Part shown: one piece after another, positions 49,063 to 58,700 of the stretch
Numbering within the stretch: the stretch's first letter is position 1
Layout: every line of letters begins with the position of its first letter
The notes under the pieces: model-generated
What the model saw: the letters and a program-made list of their open reading frames with translations, nothing else
Told to the model about the DNA's origin: nothing
Database searches by the model: none
Translations under genes and position numbers: made by a program
Source of the DNA: a virus
Virus record (IMG/VR): IMGVR_UViG_3300009149_000016
Coordinates: 43,137-107,136 of that record
Reading direction: 5' to 3' (one strand)
DNA length: 64,000 nucleotides

Positions 49063-49875
49063 TCACGGCTCCAACAACCGGAACGACGTCGCACCTGGTG
49101 GGATGGGCGTCAGGTTGTCGGCCAAGATGAACGGGTGCGCAGACGCCGGATCGAAGATCTCCCAGTAGGGATTGTTCGTCAAGCTCACCCGGTTCGGATC
49201 CCACTGTTCTTGCAGAGTTGACCGGCAATTGGAGGTAGCAGCCCCTCCATACGTATCTTCCCGATGATCCTCGATCGTCCACCAAGCTTCCTCAAGCCGG
49301 CTCGCTGAGGCGTAACACACTGCGTTATTGAGCGTCGAGGGTGTCCCGCCGTGCGTGAACAATACAGGAGGATCGGGAGGAGCAGGAGGACTGTAGACAT
49401 CGAAAGTTCTCGTGCACGTCGTGACGCTATCGACTTGAATTGCCGAATTCGACACGGGGGTCGAGAGTGCTGGCGAGAAAAACACCAAACCGTGCGGCGC
49501 CCCAAGAATCCCCCCTGAAACCTCTCCTGAAAAATCCCCGATCGGGATGTTCATCTCGCGAGGGCGTTCAAACCATTGGAAGTTCGAATACAGGGGGTTG
49601 AGCGGCTCAATTGCCGCATAGGTGCGCACATTCGGAGAAATGGCGAGCACATAAAGATCAGCAAACCGCAACCCGTGTGGGCAATCGAGGACAACACTTT
49701 TTGGCGCCGCTGGATTGTCTTCGATCTCGACGGTCGCAACTGTCAGGACCGTTCCAACAGGCTCTAGGATGAGGTAGTTGAAGGGATTGGTAAGCTCGAC
49801 ATCGGGCCTCATCACCTCGCTGAAGACAAGGCGAACCCGTGTGGGCGAGATGGGAATGGCTTTGTATGTCGGCAC
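49063..49875 (-). CDS. Ig-like appendage protein (270 aa)
   Basis: A GTG start at 49875 follows GGGG. The N-terminal about 90 residues (SPTRVRLVFSEVMRPDVELTN) resemble bacterial Ig-like domains that begin with a strand and a conserved xVxLxFSExM turn; the 1689-residue protein upstream has a similar VLLTFSDPMRPNEAL. The rest has several Cys and a Pro-rich segment (YSPPAPPDPPVL). Probably a small appendage partner. The gap to the next gene (49011-49062) shows no feature. Confidence 0.55.
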   Translation of the reverse strand: MPTYKAIPISPTRVRLVFSEVMRPDVELTNPFNYLILEPVGTVLTVATVEIEDNPAAPKSVVLDCPHGLRFADLYVLAISPNVRTYAAIEPLNPLYSNFQWFERPREMNIPIGDFSGEVSGGILGAPHGLVFFSPALSTPVSNSAIQVDSVTTCTRTFDVYSPPAPPDPPVLFTHGGTPSTLNNAVCYASASRLEEAWWTIEDHREDTYGGAATSNCRSTLQEQWDPNRVSLTNNPYWEIFDPASAHPFILADNLTPIPPGATSFRLLEP

Positions 49876-49884
49876 GGAGAACCC

Positions 49885-52800
49885 CTAGTCGATCAGCACC
49901 TTCATGGATGCGGTTTTAACATCTCGGACGATTCTGTACGTGTGGTAGGCACCGTCCAGGAAGTCGAATGTGACCGACCCGAGGATGTTACCATTGTTAA
50001 GGTCCAGAACCTTGACGAATCGCTCGCCCGTGATGGCATCCGTGATGAAAGCCACGCCTAGTGTCACGCCGGGACTACTCGTTCCGAATCGAATCTGAGA
50101 ATCACCAAATCCGAGCGTCGTGTCTTGCAAAACCCGAATTCGGAAGGTGACTTCACTCTGCAAACTGATCGCGTCGAGTAGCGGGGTGTTGTTCTTGTAA
50201 ACCGTGCGTGTTCCGACCGTGTCCGTACCGTACGTCAAGACTCCTGAAAAAGCCGACGCATTGACATGAGTTGGGTCATCGCTTTCAAGCTCCCAGGGGG
50301 TGGGGGCCGTGGTGTCATTTTGGGGCAGCACACTTCCGTCGTAGGTGAAACAGACATTGTGCTGATAGTTGAATCCGCCGATGTCCGGCGAGCAACTGTC
50401 ACAAATTGGCGAGAGCAGATCCTCTTCACCCGTCGTTTGCTCGATGACGTCCAAGCAATTGTACAAGACGTCGTCAGGAACAATGATCTCGATACGCTGC
50501 GTGGCGTCGTTGAGGGTAAAGTCGCCGTCGTTGTTGAGAAGATCCTCGATCGCGTTGATCTGAGAGATAGGAACGAACGTCGGCTGCGGGTTCCGAACCT
50601 CGTAGGTCTGCGTGAGGGGAACCAGGGGGGTGCCTTCGTTGAGCACCGTGTACGCAATCAGATCGGGGTCCTCAAGGAAGTCAGGAGCCTTCTTTGGTGG
50701 AATCCCCGTCGAGCAACTCATGTAGCCCGTATGGTCGTGCGGGATGGTCGTTCGAAGATGCTCTGGGCTCGCAACCACGTTCCACTGATTGAGGGTCTGG
50801 TGGTGCGGAGCGATTCGAAGCTCGGTCACCGAGCGCGTCACGCCGTAGCGCACGAAGTCCCAAGACGTTTGCGAAAGCTCTGAAGCCGAGAAGGCTCCAA
50901 AGGCCACCGCTGGCAAGCCCGCCACCATTGATCGGATGATGCCCGCCGTCGAGGGGGGTAAGTCGATCTGGTTGTAGCCCGTCAGGATGAGAGGGTCGGG
51001 GTCTGTGTTCAAGTAGATCCCGATCCCGCCGCCCGGGTCACGCACAATGCGGTATCGATTCTGTACCGACCAATCCGTTTCGGCTGGAATCCGGTAATCG
51101 ACTTCGCTTGGAGACAGCGGGAAGGCCGTCAGGACCGTAAGGGTTTGCTCGCCCGTGACGGCTGCGATCTCGTAGACGCCCTTGTTGGGGCCATCATTCA
51201 CCACGAGGGGGTCACCAGCCACAACGTTATCTGTGAGGAACATCGCTTGCGTGTCCTCAAGACCCATCGAAACAATTCGAGCATTCCGCCCCGACGCCTT
51301 GAGGGGCAAGTGGTATCCGATGAGGCTGTCACCATCGGCCCCTCGCCAAAGACCCACGTACTTTTTAACGTCTGGCAGGATCCGCCAGGCGTTGCAGTAG
51401 TTCCAATCGACGCTCGACACGGCTCCCATGGAAATGGACGTCGAGCTTCCGAACCGAACATCACCAACTGGGTCAAGTCCCGGGGAGGAGAACAAGGAAT
51501 AGGCCACGCTCCCGACGAACACGGCATCCACGAACAGACTGACGAGATCTCCCGCAGTGTCCTTGCGGATGCGGTACGTGTGTGGGGCGTCGTCCAACCA
51601 TTCGAAGGGGAACGTCACCACGCTCGTGCCATCCGACATCAAGTCGACGTATCGAGTCCCCGCCACCTCTGTGAGCATGATGCCCACCGACCGGATCGAG
51701 TCGTAGACTTGAGCCATCGTCCCGGCAAAGCCGCCAGCATCGGGGATGTAGCTGTCCACCCGGCACCGGAACTCCAAGACGTAGTCATACAGGTGGGAAA
51801 CGACCCGAGCGTCGTCATTGGCCGGGGCGTTATCTTCGATGTGGTAGATGAGCCCATCCACCGTTGAAGCATCGTCGATCCGGAGAAGCCGCCCGACCAT
51901 GGAAGCCGGCTGGGTTCCAAGATCCGTCCAAGCGTAGGGCGTGAAGTCCGTTGGGAAGCTTCGCCCGCCGTAGCTGATCAAAGGCGCCTTGCGGTCTGAC
52001 AGGAAGCTCAATTGGGTCAGGAGCGTCCCATCGTCCACCGCAGCCATCACAGCATGTGGGTCGAACCCGTGGGTCCAGGACCGGAAGGACAGTGCAACGT
52101 CGAGCACGACATCGCTTGAAGCTAGAAGTAGAGGTTCCGCACGGACGAACCCTTTGAAGTTCCCTTCTATAAGGCCCACGGAAGCGTCCGATCCACTGGT
52201 CGAATCAAGAATCAGGAAATCCGTCGCCAGGATTGTCTCTGTTCCATGCGAGCCCACCGGGGTCCAAGGGGTTGCCGCCTCTTCCGGAACGTAGTTCGCC
52301 TCGTACTTGACGAAGATGCTCGGCACCGACTCTTGGGGGTTGGTCGGCAGGATGATGTAGCGGAAGAAATCCCACGTGCTCTGGTTGCGTGCCGGCCTCG
52401 ACAGTGAACCGAAGAATACGCCCTGAAGCTCACCGAAGGGGTCGTTCACCTCATGAAGGAATGGAAGGTCACTTTCCTGCACATGAAGGAACTCGACGAT
52501 GCTTCCGTCGACGTAGACCCGCACGGTGCCGTCTCGGTCCCGGAAGATTCGGTAGCTTCGAAGGATTGACCAATCGAGATCTGCCGGAAGAACTGTTGGA
52601 TCCCCATTGCCGTCGATCCCACCAACCCACGCGTCCACTTCGGCGATGTCCACGAACCCTTGCTTCAGAACGCCGAGCTTGGGCACGCCACCGTCCAAGA
52701 GGTAGCCGATGACCAAAGCTCGTTCAGCGTTCGAATAGCCCGCTGCAACGCCTGTGAAGACGCCATTGGGCTCGGTGACCAAGTCGAGCGTCCCCCGCCA

Positions 52801-54954
52801 TGACGCTGCGAACGCATGGGAGAACGTCAGGTCAACCTCACGTGTCCAATACAAAGGCTGCCCGGTGGGGTAGGGCCCGCTGGAATCGTCTTGGATGGTG
52901 AGCGCACCTGAAAACACCGAAGCGGTCCCGAGACCATGACGGTCCCAGGGCCACTCAGGCTGGTTTTCAGGCAAGTAGAGCGCCTCGTAGCGAATGAACT
53001 CTTCCTGAAGCGGCCGTGCAAGCCTTGGGTAGGCAATTTTGTGTGTCGGCGAGTTGAGAAGCAAGAGGTTGGGATCGTTGAGCGCTGCCGTGTAAGCCCG
53101 CTCATACGCCCGGTAGTGCTCTTCCCTCGCCAACGGCTGGTCTTGGGTCGGACGTGTGTCGAGCGGATTGTAGTCCGAAGGACGAATCAGGACGTTGTTG
53201 TACCGGTAGCGATGCTGCGTGTCGCTCGGCCCGCCCTGATCCCGATTCCAATTGTTGAGCCGAAACTCTTTCGAATTCAGACGCCGAATCTCAACCTTTG
53301 GATTGCACATCCAATGGTAGTCGATGTCCACGTCGTCTGCGGGGTCGGGGACGGCGTTGAGCACGACCTGTCCCAAAAGACCCACCACAGCGTCAGGGAT
53401 GACCGGCGCCCCGTTGATTCGAACCGTCACATCGGCGGGGTCATCGGCGATGAGCCCGTCACGGGGGTCGTACACAACCCATGCGATCACTCCGGTGTCC
53501 GGAAGGGTAAAGCTCGCCTTCACCTTCACGGTCGTCGAAGTCATGACCGACAGAATCCGGAAGTCGCCATCGCTGTGCCCGCTGCCGGTCAACGACAGGT
53601 AGAGCCCAACGTGGTCTGGGGTCAGGGTCCCGCCTGGGAGATTGACGGCATCGAAGTCAAGGAACGAGGCGTTCGTCCCAGACTGAATCGTCTCCGGGGG
53701 CTTTGTGAGCGGTCCCTTGTCTGTGAACACGCTTCGGTGGATGAGGGGGGTCGCCCCCGTGAAGATCGCCGTATTGAACGTCGGGTCAATAGGATTGCCC
53801 GCTGCATCGAGCGGCGTACCGGTGGCGTTGACTTCCACGGTGTAGGAACCATCCCCAAACCCAGAGGTTTCTAGGAGAACTTGGTTGGCCGTCGTGTGCA
53901 TCGCCCTGAGAATGCGAACATTCGTGGGCCCCGTGATCGAATACTCGCCGATGTCTGTCAGGGCTTCGTTCGGGCGCATCGGATCCGAAAAGGTCAGGAG
54001 CACCTCGCCGTCATCGAAGTCAACACCCGTGAGCGTAGGCTTCGAGATGGCTCCAACAAACTCCTGAGTGAATTCGAAGGGGAGATCGAGGATCTTCGTT
54101 CGGAAGTTGAATCCGTGGATGCTGTAAAGCTGTTGGCCCGTCGTCTTGGTGTGGGTGATCCGAATGGCCTCAACCGCAGACGTGTGGGTCCAGGTAAAGT
54201 TCGTGTTCGCAATGAGCGCTGCCGGAAACTTGCGCTCCAACCGAATGATGTCAGGGGCGAGGACTTCCTCAATCCGAACCCACCCGATGACATCCCGCAC
54301 GTTTTCGATGTGCAGATAGTCACCGAGATGGTCGGCCTGAACGAACGTGCCGTCAAGCTGCACGACTGGGCTGCCGAAGTCCTCGGAGCTTCCATCGAGA
54401 ACGGTGCCGACGCTGCCCGTTTGCTTGACGGTGTACATCGGCTCGGTCTCGCCCACTTCCGAAGGGTAGGCGGTCTGCCCAAGCGGCGTGACCCAATAGT
54501 CAGCCACGACGTGAACGTTGTCGATCCGAATCTCTTCGTCGAAGTAGATGATGATGGTGTTGCCATCGACAACACCGACCGTGAACGTCCACTGAAAGAT
54601 CCCAGGGAGCCCCTCATTGCTGAGGGTGTTGACATCTACGGTGAGGGGTAGCCCACTCGGAAAGTCCGGGTGGACATTGATGGTGACTTCAAGTGTTTCA
54701 GGAGTGAAGCTGTAACTGCCCCCGTAGTCCGGCTGGAAGACCCCCTCAACGATGACAGGGGTCCCTCCAAACCAAACATTGAGGGCTGACAGGTCGATCC
54801 CGACCGGGCATGTGACTTCGAAGGCTACGGGGACGTTAGGCGGAAACCCGCCTAGCCCGTCGGCAGGGCTGGTGTAAACCAGGGTCGGGGCAACTTCGCC
54901 TGTGCTGCCCCATGACTCGACCCCATATCCTTCACCGTTGCCATAGCCCGGCAT
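49885..54954 (-). CDS. Multidomain Ig/LamG-like appendage protein (1689 aa)
   Basis: Begins with Gly-rich GYGNGEGYGVESWG, then Ig-like domains (PPNVPVAFEVTCP; VLLTFSDPMRPNE). From about residue 650 come LamG/ConA-like lectin domains, each marked by WSILRSYRIFRDRDG near 800, APHTYRIRKDTAG near 1125, VQNRYRIVRDPGG near 1303 and AYHTYRIVRDVKT near 1675. The last copy stops only a few residues later (MKVLID), so the C-terminal domain appears incomplete. A carbohydrate-binding surface role is likely from the family. Confidence 0.65.
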   Translation of the reverse strand: MPGYGNGEGYGVESWGSTGEVAPTLVYTSPADGLGGFPPNVPVAFEVTCPVGIDLSALNVWFGGTPVIVEGVFQPDYGGSYSFTPETLEVTINVHPDFPSGLPLTVDVNTLSNEGLPGIFQWTFTVGVVDGNTIIIYFDEEIRIDNVHVVADYWVTPLGQTAYPSEVGETEPMYTVKQTGSVGTVLDGSSEDFGSPVVQLDGTFVQADHLGDYLHIENVRDVIGWVRIEEVLAPDIIRLERKFPAALIANTNFTWTHTSAVEAIRITHTKTTGQQLYSIHGFNFRTKILDLPFEFTQEFVGAISKPTLTGVDFDDGEVLLTFSDPMRPNEALTDIGEYSITGPTNVRILRAMHTTANQVLLETSGFGDGSYTVEVNATGTPLDAAGNPIDPTFNTAIFTGATPLIHRSVFTDKGPLTKPPETIQSGTNASFLDFDAVNLPGGTLTPDHVGLYLSLTGSGHSDGDFRILSVMTSTTVKVKASFTLPDTGVIAWVVYDPRDGLIADDPADVTVRINGAPVIPDAVVGLLGQVVLNAVPDPADDVDIDYHWMCNPKVEIRRLNSKEFRLNNWNRDQGGPSDTQHRYRYNNVLIRPSDYNPLDTRPTQDQPLAREEHYRAYERAYTAALNDPNLLLLNSPTHKIAYPRLARPLQEEFIRYEALYLPENQPEWPWDRHGLGTASVFSGALTIQDDSSGPYPTGQPLYWTREVDLTFSHAFAASWRGTLDLVTEPNGVFTGVAAGYSNAERALVIGYLLDGGVPKLGVLKQGFVDIAEVDAWVGGIDGNGDPTVLPADLDWSILRSYRIFRDRDGTVRVYVDGSIVEFLHVQESDLPFLHEVNDPFGELQGVFFGSLSRPARNQSTWDFFRYIILPTNPQESVPSIFVKYEANYVPEEAATPWTPVGSHGTETILATDFLILDSTSGSDASVGLIEGNFKGFVRAEPLLLASSDVVLDVALSFRSWTHGFDPHAVMAAVDDGTLLTQLSFLSDRKAPLISYGGRSFPTDFTPYAWTDLGTQPASMVGRLLRIDDASTVDGLIYHIEDNAPANDDARVVSHLYDYVLEFRCRVDSYIPDAGGFAGTMAQVYDSIRSVGIMLTEVAGTRYVDLMSDGTSVVTFPFEWLDDAPHTYRIRKDTAGDLVSLFVDAVFVGSVAYSLFSSPGLDPVGDVRFGSSTSISMGAVSSVDWNYCNAWRILPDVKKYVGLWRGADGDSLIGYHLPLKASGRNARIVSMGLEDTQAMFLTDNVVAGDPLVVNDGPNKGVYEIAAVTGEQTLTVLTAFPLSPSEVDYRIPAETDWSVQNRYRIVRDPGGGIGIYLNTDPDPLILTGYNQIDLPPSTAGIIRSMVAGLPAVAFGAFSASELSQTSWDFVRYGVTRSVTELRIAPHHQTLNQWNVVASPEHLRTTIPHDHTGYMSCSTGIPPKKAPDFLEDPDLIAYTVLNEGTPLVPLTQTYEVRNPQPTFVPISQINAIEDLLNNDGDFTLNDATQRIEIIVPDDVLYNCLDVIEQTTGEEDLLSPICDSCSPDIGGFNYQHNVCFTYDGSVLPQNDTTAPTPWELESDDPTHVNASAFSGVLTYGTDTVGTRTVYKNNTPLLDAISLQSEVTFRIRVLQDTTLGFGDSQIRFGTSSPGVTLGVAFITDAITGERFVKVLDLNNGNILGSVTFDFLDGAYHTYRIVRDVKTASMKVLID

Positions 54955-54958
54955 GAGC

Positions 54959-55363
54959 CTACCTTACGCGCCGGAACACCATGGTATCGACATCGAACTG
55001 CCACTGGCTTTGCGGGTTCGAACCGATGCCGTGCTCCTTCGCGATCTCGCTGACTCGATCTTGATAGGAACGCTCCATCTCGGCCGTCGCCTGGATCGTC
55101 TGGTTGATGCGGCCTTCGAGCATCGCCTTCTGCATCGTCATGTTGGCGATCTCCAACTTGGTCTGGAAAACGCGATCGTTGAGGCTCTTGAGAACCCCAC
55201 GCTGCTCTTCCGCCAACTCCACCAGATCGGCCTCAGGCTCCGTGATGGTCACTTCGGTCGGGGGCGCTGCTACAAGTTCTTCAGCCTTGAGCGGGGCCTT
55301 GGCCGGCGCTTTCTTGGTTGCACGCTTTTTGGTCGCCCTCTTCTTCGTCGTCGCCATTTCCAT
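54959..55363 (-). CDS. Coiled-coil protein with Lys/Ala-rich start (134 aa)
   Basis: The first 25 residues repeat KKRATKKRATKKAPAKAP, an Ala/Lys/Pro tail like histone H1. The centre is a coiled coil (EEQRGVLKSLNDRVFQTKLE, then AMLEGRINQTIQATAEMERS), and a short beta end follows. AAAGGA precedes the ATG. A structural or scaffolding role is possible; nothing defines it. Confidence 0.6.
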   Translation of the reverse strand: MEMATTKKRATKKRATKKAPAKAPLKAEELVAAPPTEVTITEPEADLVELAEEQRGVLKSLNDRVFQTKLEIANMTMQKAMLEGRINQTIQATAEMERSYQDRVSEIAKEHGIGSNPQSQWQFDVDTMVFRRVR

Positions 55364-55377
55364 GTTCCTTTCAATAT

Positions 55378-55391
55378 GATCCGATAGGATC
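55378..55391. promoter_or_regulatory. Palindromic leader motif (shared 11-nt core, copy 2)
   Basis: GATCC TATC GGATC on the minus strand is an inverted repeat 14 bases ahead of the ATG at 55363. Its core ATCCTATCGGA is identical to 36092-36102. Confidence 0.35.
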
Positions 55392-55429
55392 GCGTCCCAT
55401 CTTACTTGAACGAAGTATCAAAGCAAAGC

Positions 55430-55738
55430 TCAGACGTCGATAGCTCCTGAGAAGAATGCCTCCAACTTGACCTTGGCATAGATGGCGTCACGGGGATCAA
55501 CGCTTTTGATAGCGTTGATGGCATCGGCACCCGTGAGCACAACCTTGCGAATCGAATCGAAGTCTTGGCTGGTGAAGTTCACGGCGCTCTTGTCTGCTTG
55601 CCGGGCCGTCGCGCTCGCATACGGCAGAATTCTCGCCTGAAGCTGTTGATCCACCACATTGTAGTAGAGATCCGGGCCCACGCGCCAGTAAGAAACCGTG
55701 AACCCCTCGTCCGTGGTCTTGTCGATCTGTAGTGCCAT
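55430..55738 (-). CDS. Hypothetical protein (102 aa)
   Basis: An AAGG site precedes the ATG. The protein opens as a small beta domain (GFTVSYWRVGPDLYYNVVD), then a helix with a short charged end. It lies directly after the S74-chaperone fibre gene, where a fibre chaperone or tip protein could sit, but no motif supports this. Unrecognised. Confidence 0.5.
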   Translation of the reverse strand: MALQIDKTTDEGFTVSYWRVGPDLYYNVVDQQLQARILPYASATARQADKSAVNFTSQDFDSIRKVVLTGADAINAIKSVDPRDAIYAKVKLEAFFSGAIDV

Positions 55739-55743
55739 CGTGT

Positions 55744-58700
55744 TTACCTTCGACCCTGAGGATTGGTTGCTTCCAATGATGCAACCTTTGCCTTCAGGGA
55801 GTCAACCTGTAGGCTCAATTCCTGAACAGCTTTGATGAGCGGCGAGATGAATTCTTCATATCGGATCGACTTCATGGCGTCTTGGTCGCCCTTGTCGTGC
55901 CCGAGATCCACGTAACCACCGAAATCAAGATCTCGCTTGTCCAGGACGTCCTTCACCTCTTGGGCGATGAGACCGTAATGCTCCCGCACGTGCTTGCGAC
56001 TTTGTTTCCGGCCCTCGTTCTCACGATCCTTGAACTTGTACTGAACGGGCCGAAGCTCGTTGATGAATGAAAGCCCCTGTTTCAGATCCTGGATGTCTCG
56101 CTTCAACCGGCGATCGGAAGACCCTTGGATGACGCTCCAACAGTACACGTTGTCGCCCGTGTAGTCACCGAGTTGAATGTCGCCGGTCGTCAGGGCTGCT
56201 TGTGCCGTGAAGTTGTAACCGATGGCCGTCATGCCTGTGCCGCCTGAGTCGGCGCTGTTCAGGTTGACGTTGTAACCCAAGATGTTGTTGTAGCTGCCCG
56301 TCGTCGGGTACAAGTTGCCAGAACCAGCGCCCAGAATCGTATTGTTTGAGCCGGACGTGACTCCCGCTCCCGCAGAGGCCCCAAGAAATACGTTGGAATC
56401 TCCCGACGAAACGGTGCCACCGGCACTATTTCCGACCGCCGTGTTGGAATCTGCTGTACAAACGTCCAGGGCGAGATAGCCGACCGCTACGTTCTGACTG
56501 ACCGCCACGTTGGTCCCGAGCGTTCCTGAACCGATGGCAACGTTGCGGCGAGATCCGGCGCCGGGGGTCTGGTACATGGCGTTGTAGCCGACCGCCACGT
56601 TGTCATCATTTTCCTGATCGGTTGCCGTGGCAACCACAGCCGCCATGGCCTGGTAGCCGATGGCAACGTTCTCCCGGCAGTGACCATTGACGCCGAAACC
56701 ATTGCCAACAGCGAGAGCGTTGTAACCAATGGCGACTGAGCCGTCCCCAATATTGGTTATCGCCGCCGCCATAGCCCCCACACCGATGGCGATGTGCCCG
56801 TTCTCGGTGTCGAGATCGTTGAGAGCATTGCGACCGATGGCGATGTTATTCGATCCTGTCGTCAAAGCGCTCAAACTGGCCGAAGAAATGGCTACGTTGT
56901 CGGAACCGGTCGTGCATGCGTCCAGGGTCGCGTCTCCCAATGAGACGTTTCGACTTCCGGACGAAACGAGATATAGGGCCCGGTATCCGAGCGCAATGTT
57001 GTACGAAGCTGACAGGTAGGTACTGGCTCCGTAGTGGGCCTGGTAGCCCATGGCGACGTTGTAATCGCCTCCGGAGTCGGACCGGTAGCCCGTTTGATAG
57101 CCGATGTACGCACTTCCGGTGCCGATGCCTTGGTAACCAGCGCTGCGACCAACAAAAGTGCACTGAATGGTGCTGGCAGTAGTCTGATACCCTGAATCGG
57201 CTCCGATGCAGACGGTCTCGTTCCCGGTGATCGTTCCGGCCCTGAATCCTACGTACGTGCACTGAGTTCCGTCTGAGTTCGTTCCCGCCTGGCTGCCGAG
57301 CACGGTCGACTCGGTGCCCATCTTCAGATATCCGGCGTTGTACCCCAGCGCAACAGCGTTCACCGCAGCACCAAGGCCGTTGCCCGCTTGATACCCAATG
57401 CCGATGCAAGCAACCCCGGTGGAACCCTGCATAGCGCTGGTGCCAATGGCTACCGTGTATTGCCAGGGACTACCGTTCGCATTGCACGCGTTGTCCCCGA
57501 TGATCACGCAGTTGTTGATCCCAGTCGTCTGACTGGTATGCGCCAGTGCCGTGTACCCGATGATGATGTTGCTCGCCGACGTCGTCAAATACCTTCCGAC
57601 ATAGGTCCCCATCACACAGTTGAACCCGCCCGTCGTGACCGCAGAGATAGCCCCGAACCCGAGGGCCACGTTCCATGAAGCGCTGGACCCTGCCACATTA
57701 CCTTTGCCAGCCTGATAGCCGACGTACACGTTGTTGTCGCCGGTCGCGTAACGTCCGGTCTCATAGCCAAGGCAAGCATGGTTGTCGCTTGTGTTGCCAT
57801 CGGCCATGGAGAACATTCCGACGGCGGTGTTGTACTGTCCCTGCGTCTTTTGGTAAGCAACCTGGGTTCCGACGTACGTGTTGAAGCTGTACGTCGAACC
57901 CAAGTCCCTGGCTGCCAGTTGGCCGATAGCAACCGTGCTACCACCGCCCGTACTATTGGAAAATGCACCTGATCCAACGATCGTGTTGTTCGCACCAGCG
58001 GAAGTTAGAGACGCGCCCGTGTTGTAGCCAATGTAGGTCGAGCCCGTGCAGTACCACTTGTCAGTGAGGTTCCAACCCATCGCTCCATAACCAAGACGAG
58101 TGTTCGTTGTGGAGCCAGAAAAGGTCGTCACGCCTCGATACGTCAGTGCGTGTGCATGCTGCCCAGCGGTCGCAACCCACCTCTGGTTTCCCGCCCCAGA
58201 CGTATCGATGGTCGTCTGATTGTCATTCCCGGAAAGCGCGAGCGGGACCGCCTGATACATGGTCATGGTCGACTGAACCCAACAGATGTCACCATCTGTT
58301 GGCACCGCCGCTGCCGCTGCCGTGTAATCGGCATAGATCGTCACCCCACCACCACCACCCGAATTCAGATCGTAGAGAGTGGTCCCGTCGTCCGTGGCAC
58401 GCCACTTCTCAAGCGTGTCGTCATACAGAAGGTAGGGCTTGTTGGCGAAGTCATTGTACGCGACGATGTGGAAGTCTTCAGCGATCCCGGTGCCGAAGTA
58501 GACGTTCGCGCTCTTGATCGAGGTTGTGTTCGTACCTTGACCGGTGAGCCCCTGCCCAATGACGATCTCGTCCGACACCCCAACGGCAGACGGCGTGATG
58601 CTCGCCCCTAGATAGACGTTGTTTGAGCCGGTCGTTAATGTCGGCGCTGCCCAGTGGCCTGCGAACAAATTCGATCCGCCAGTAGTCACACCCTTACCAG

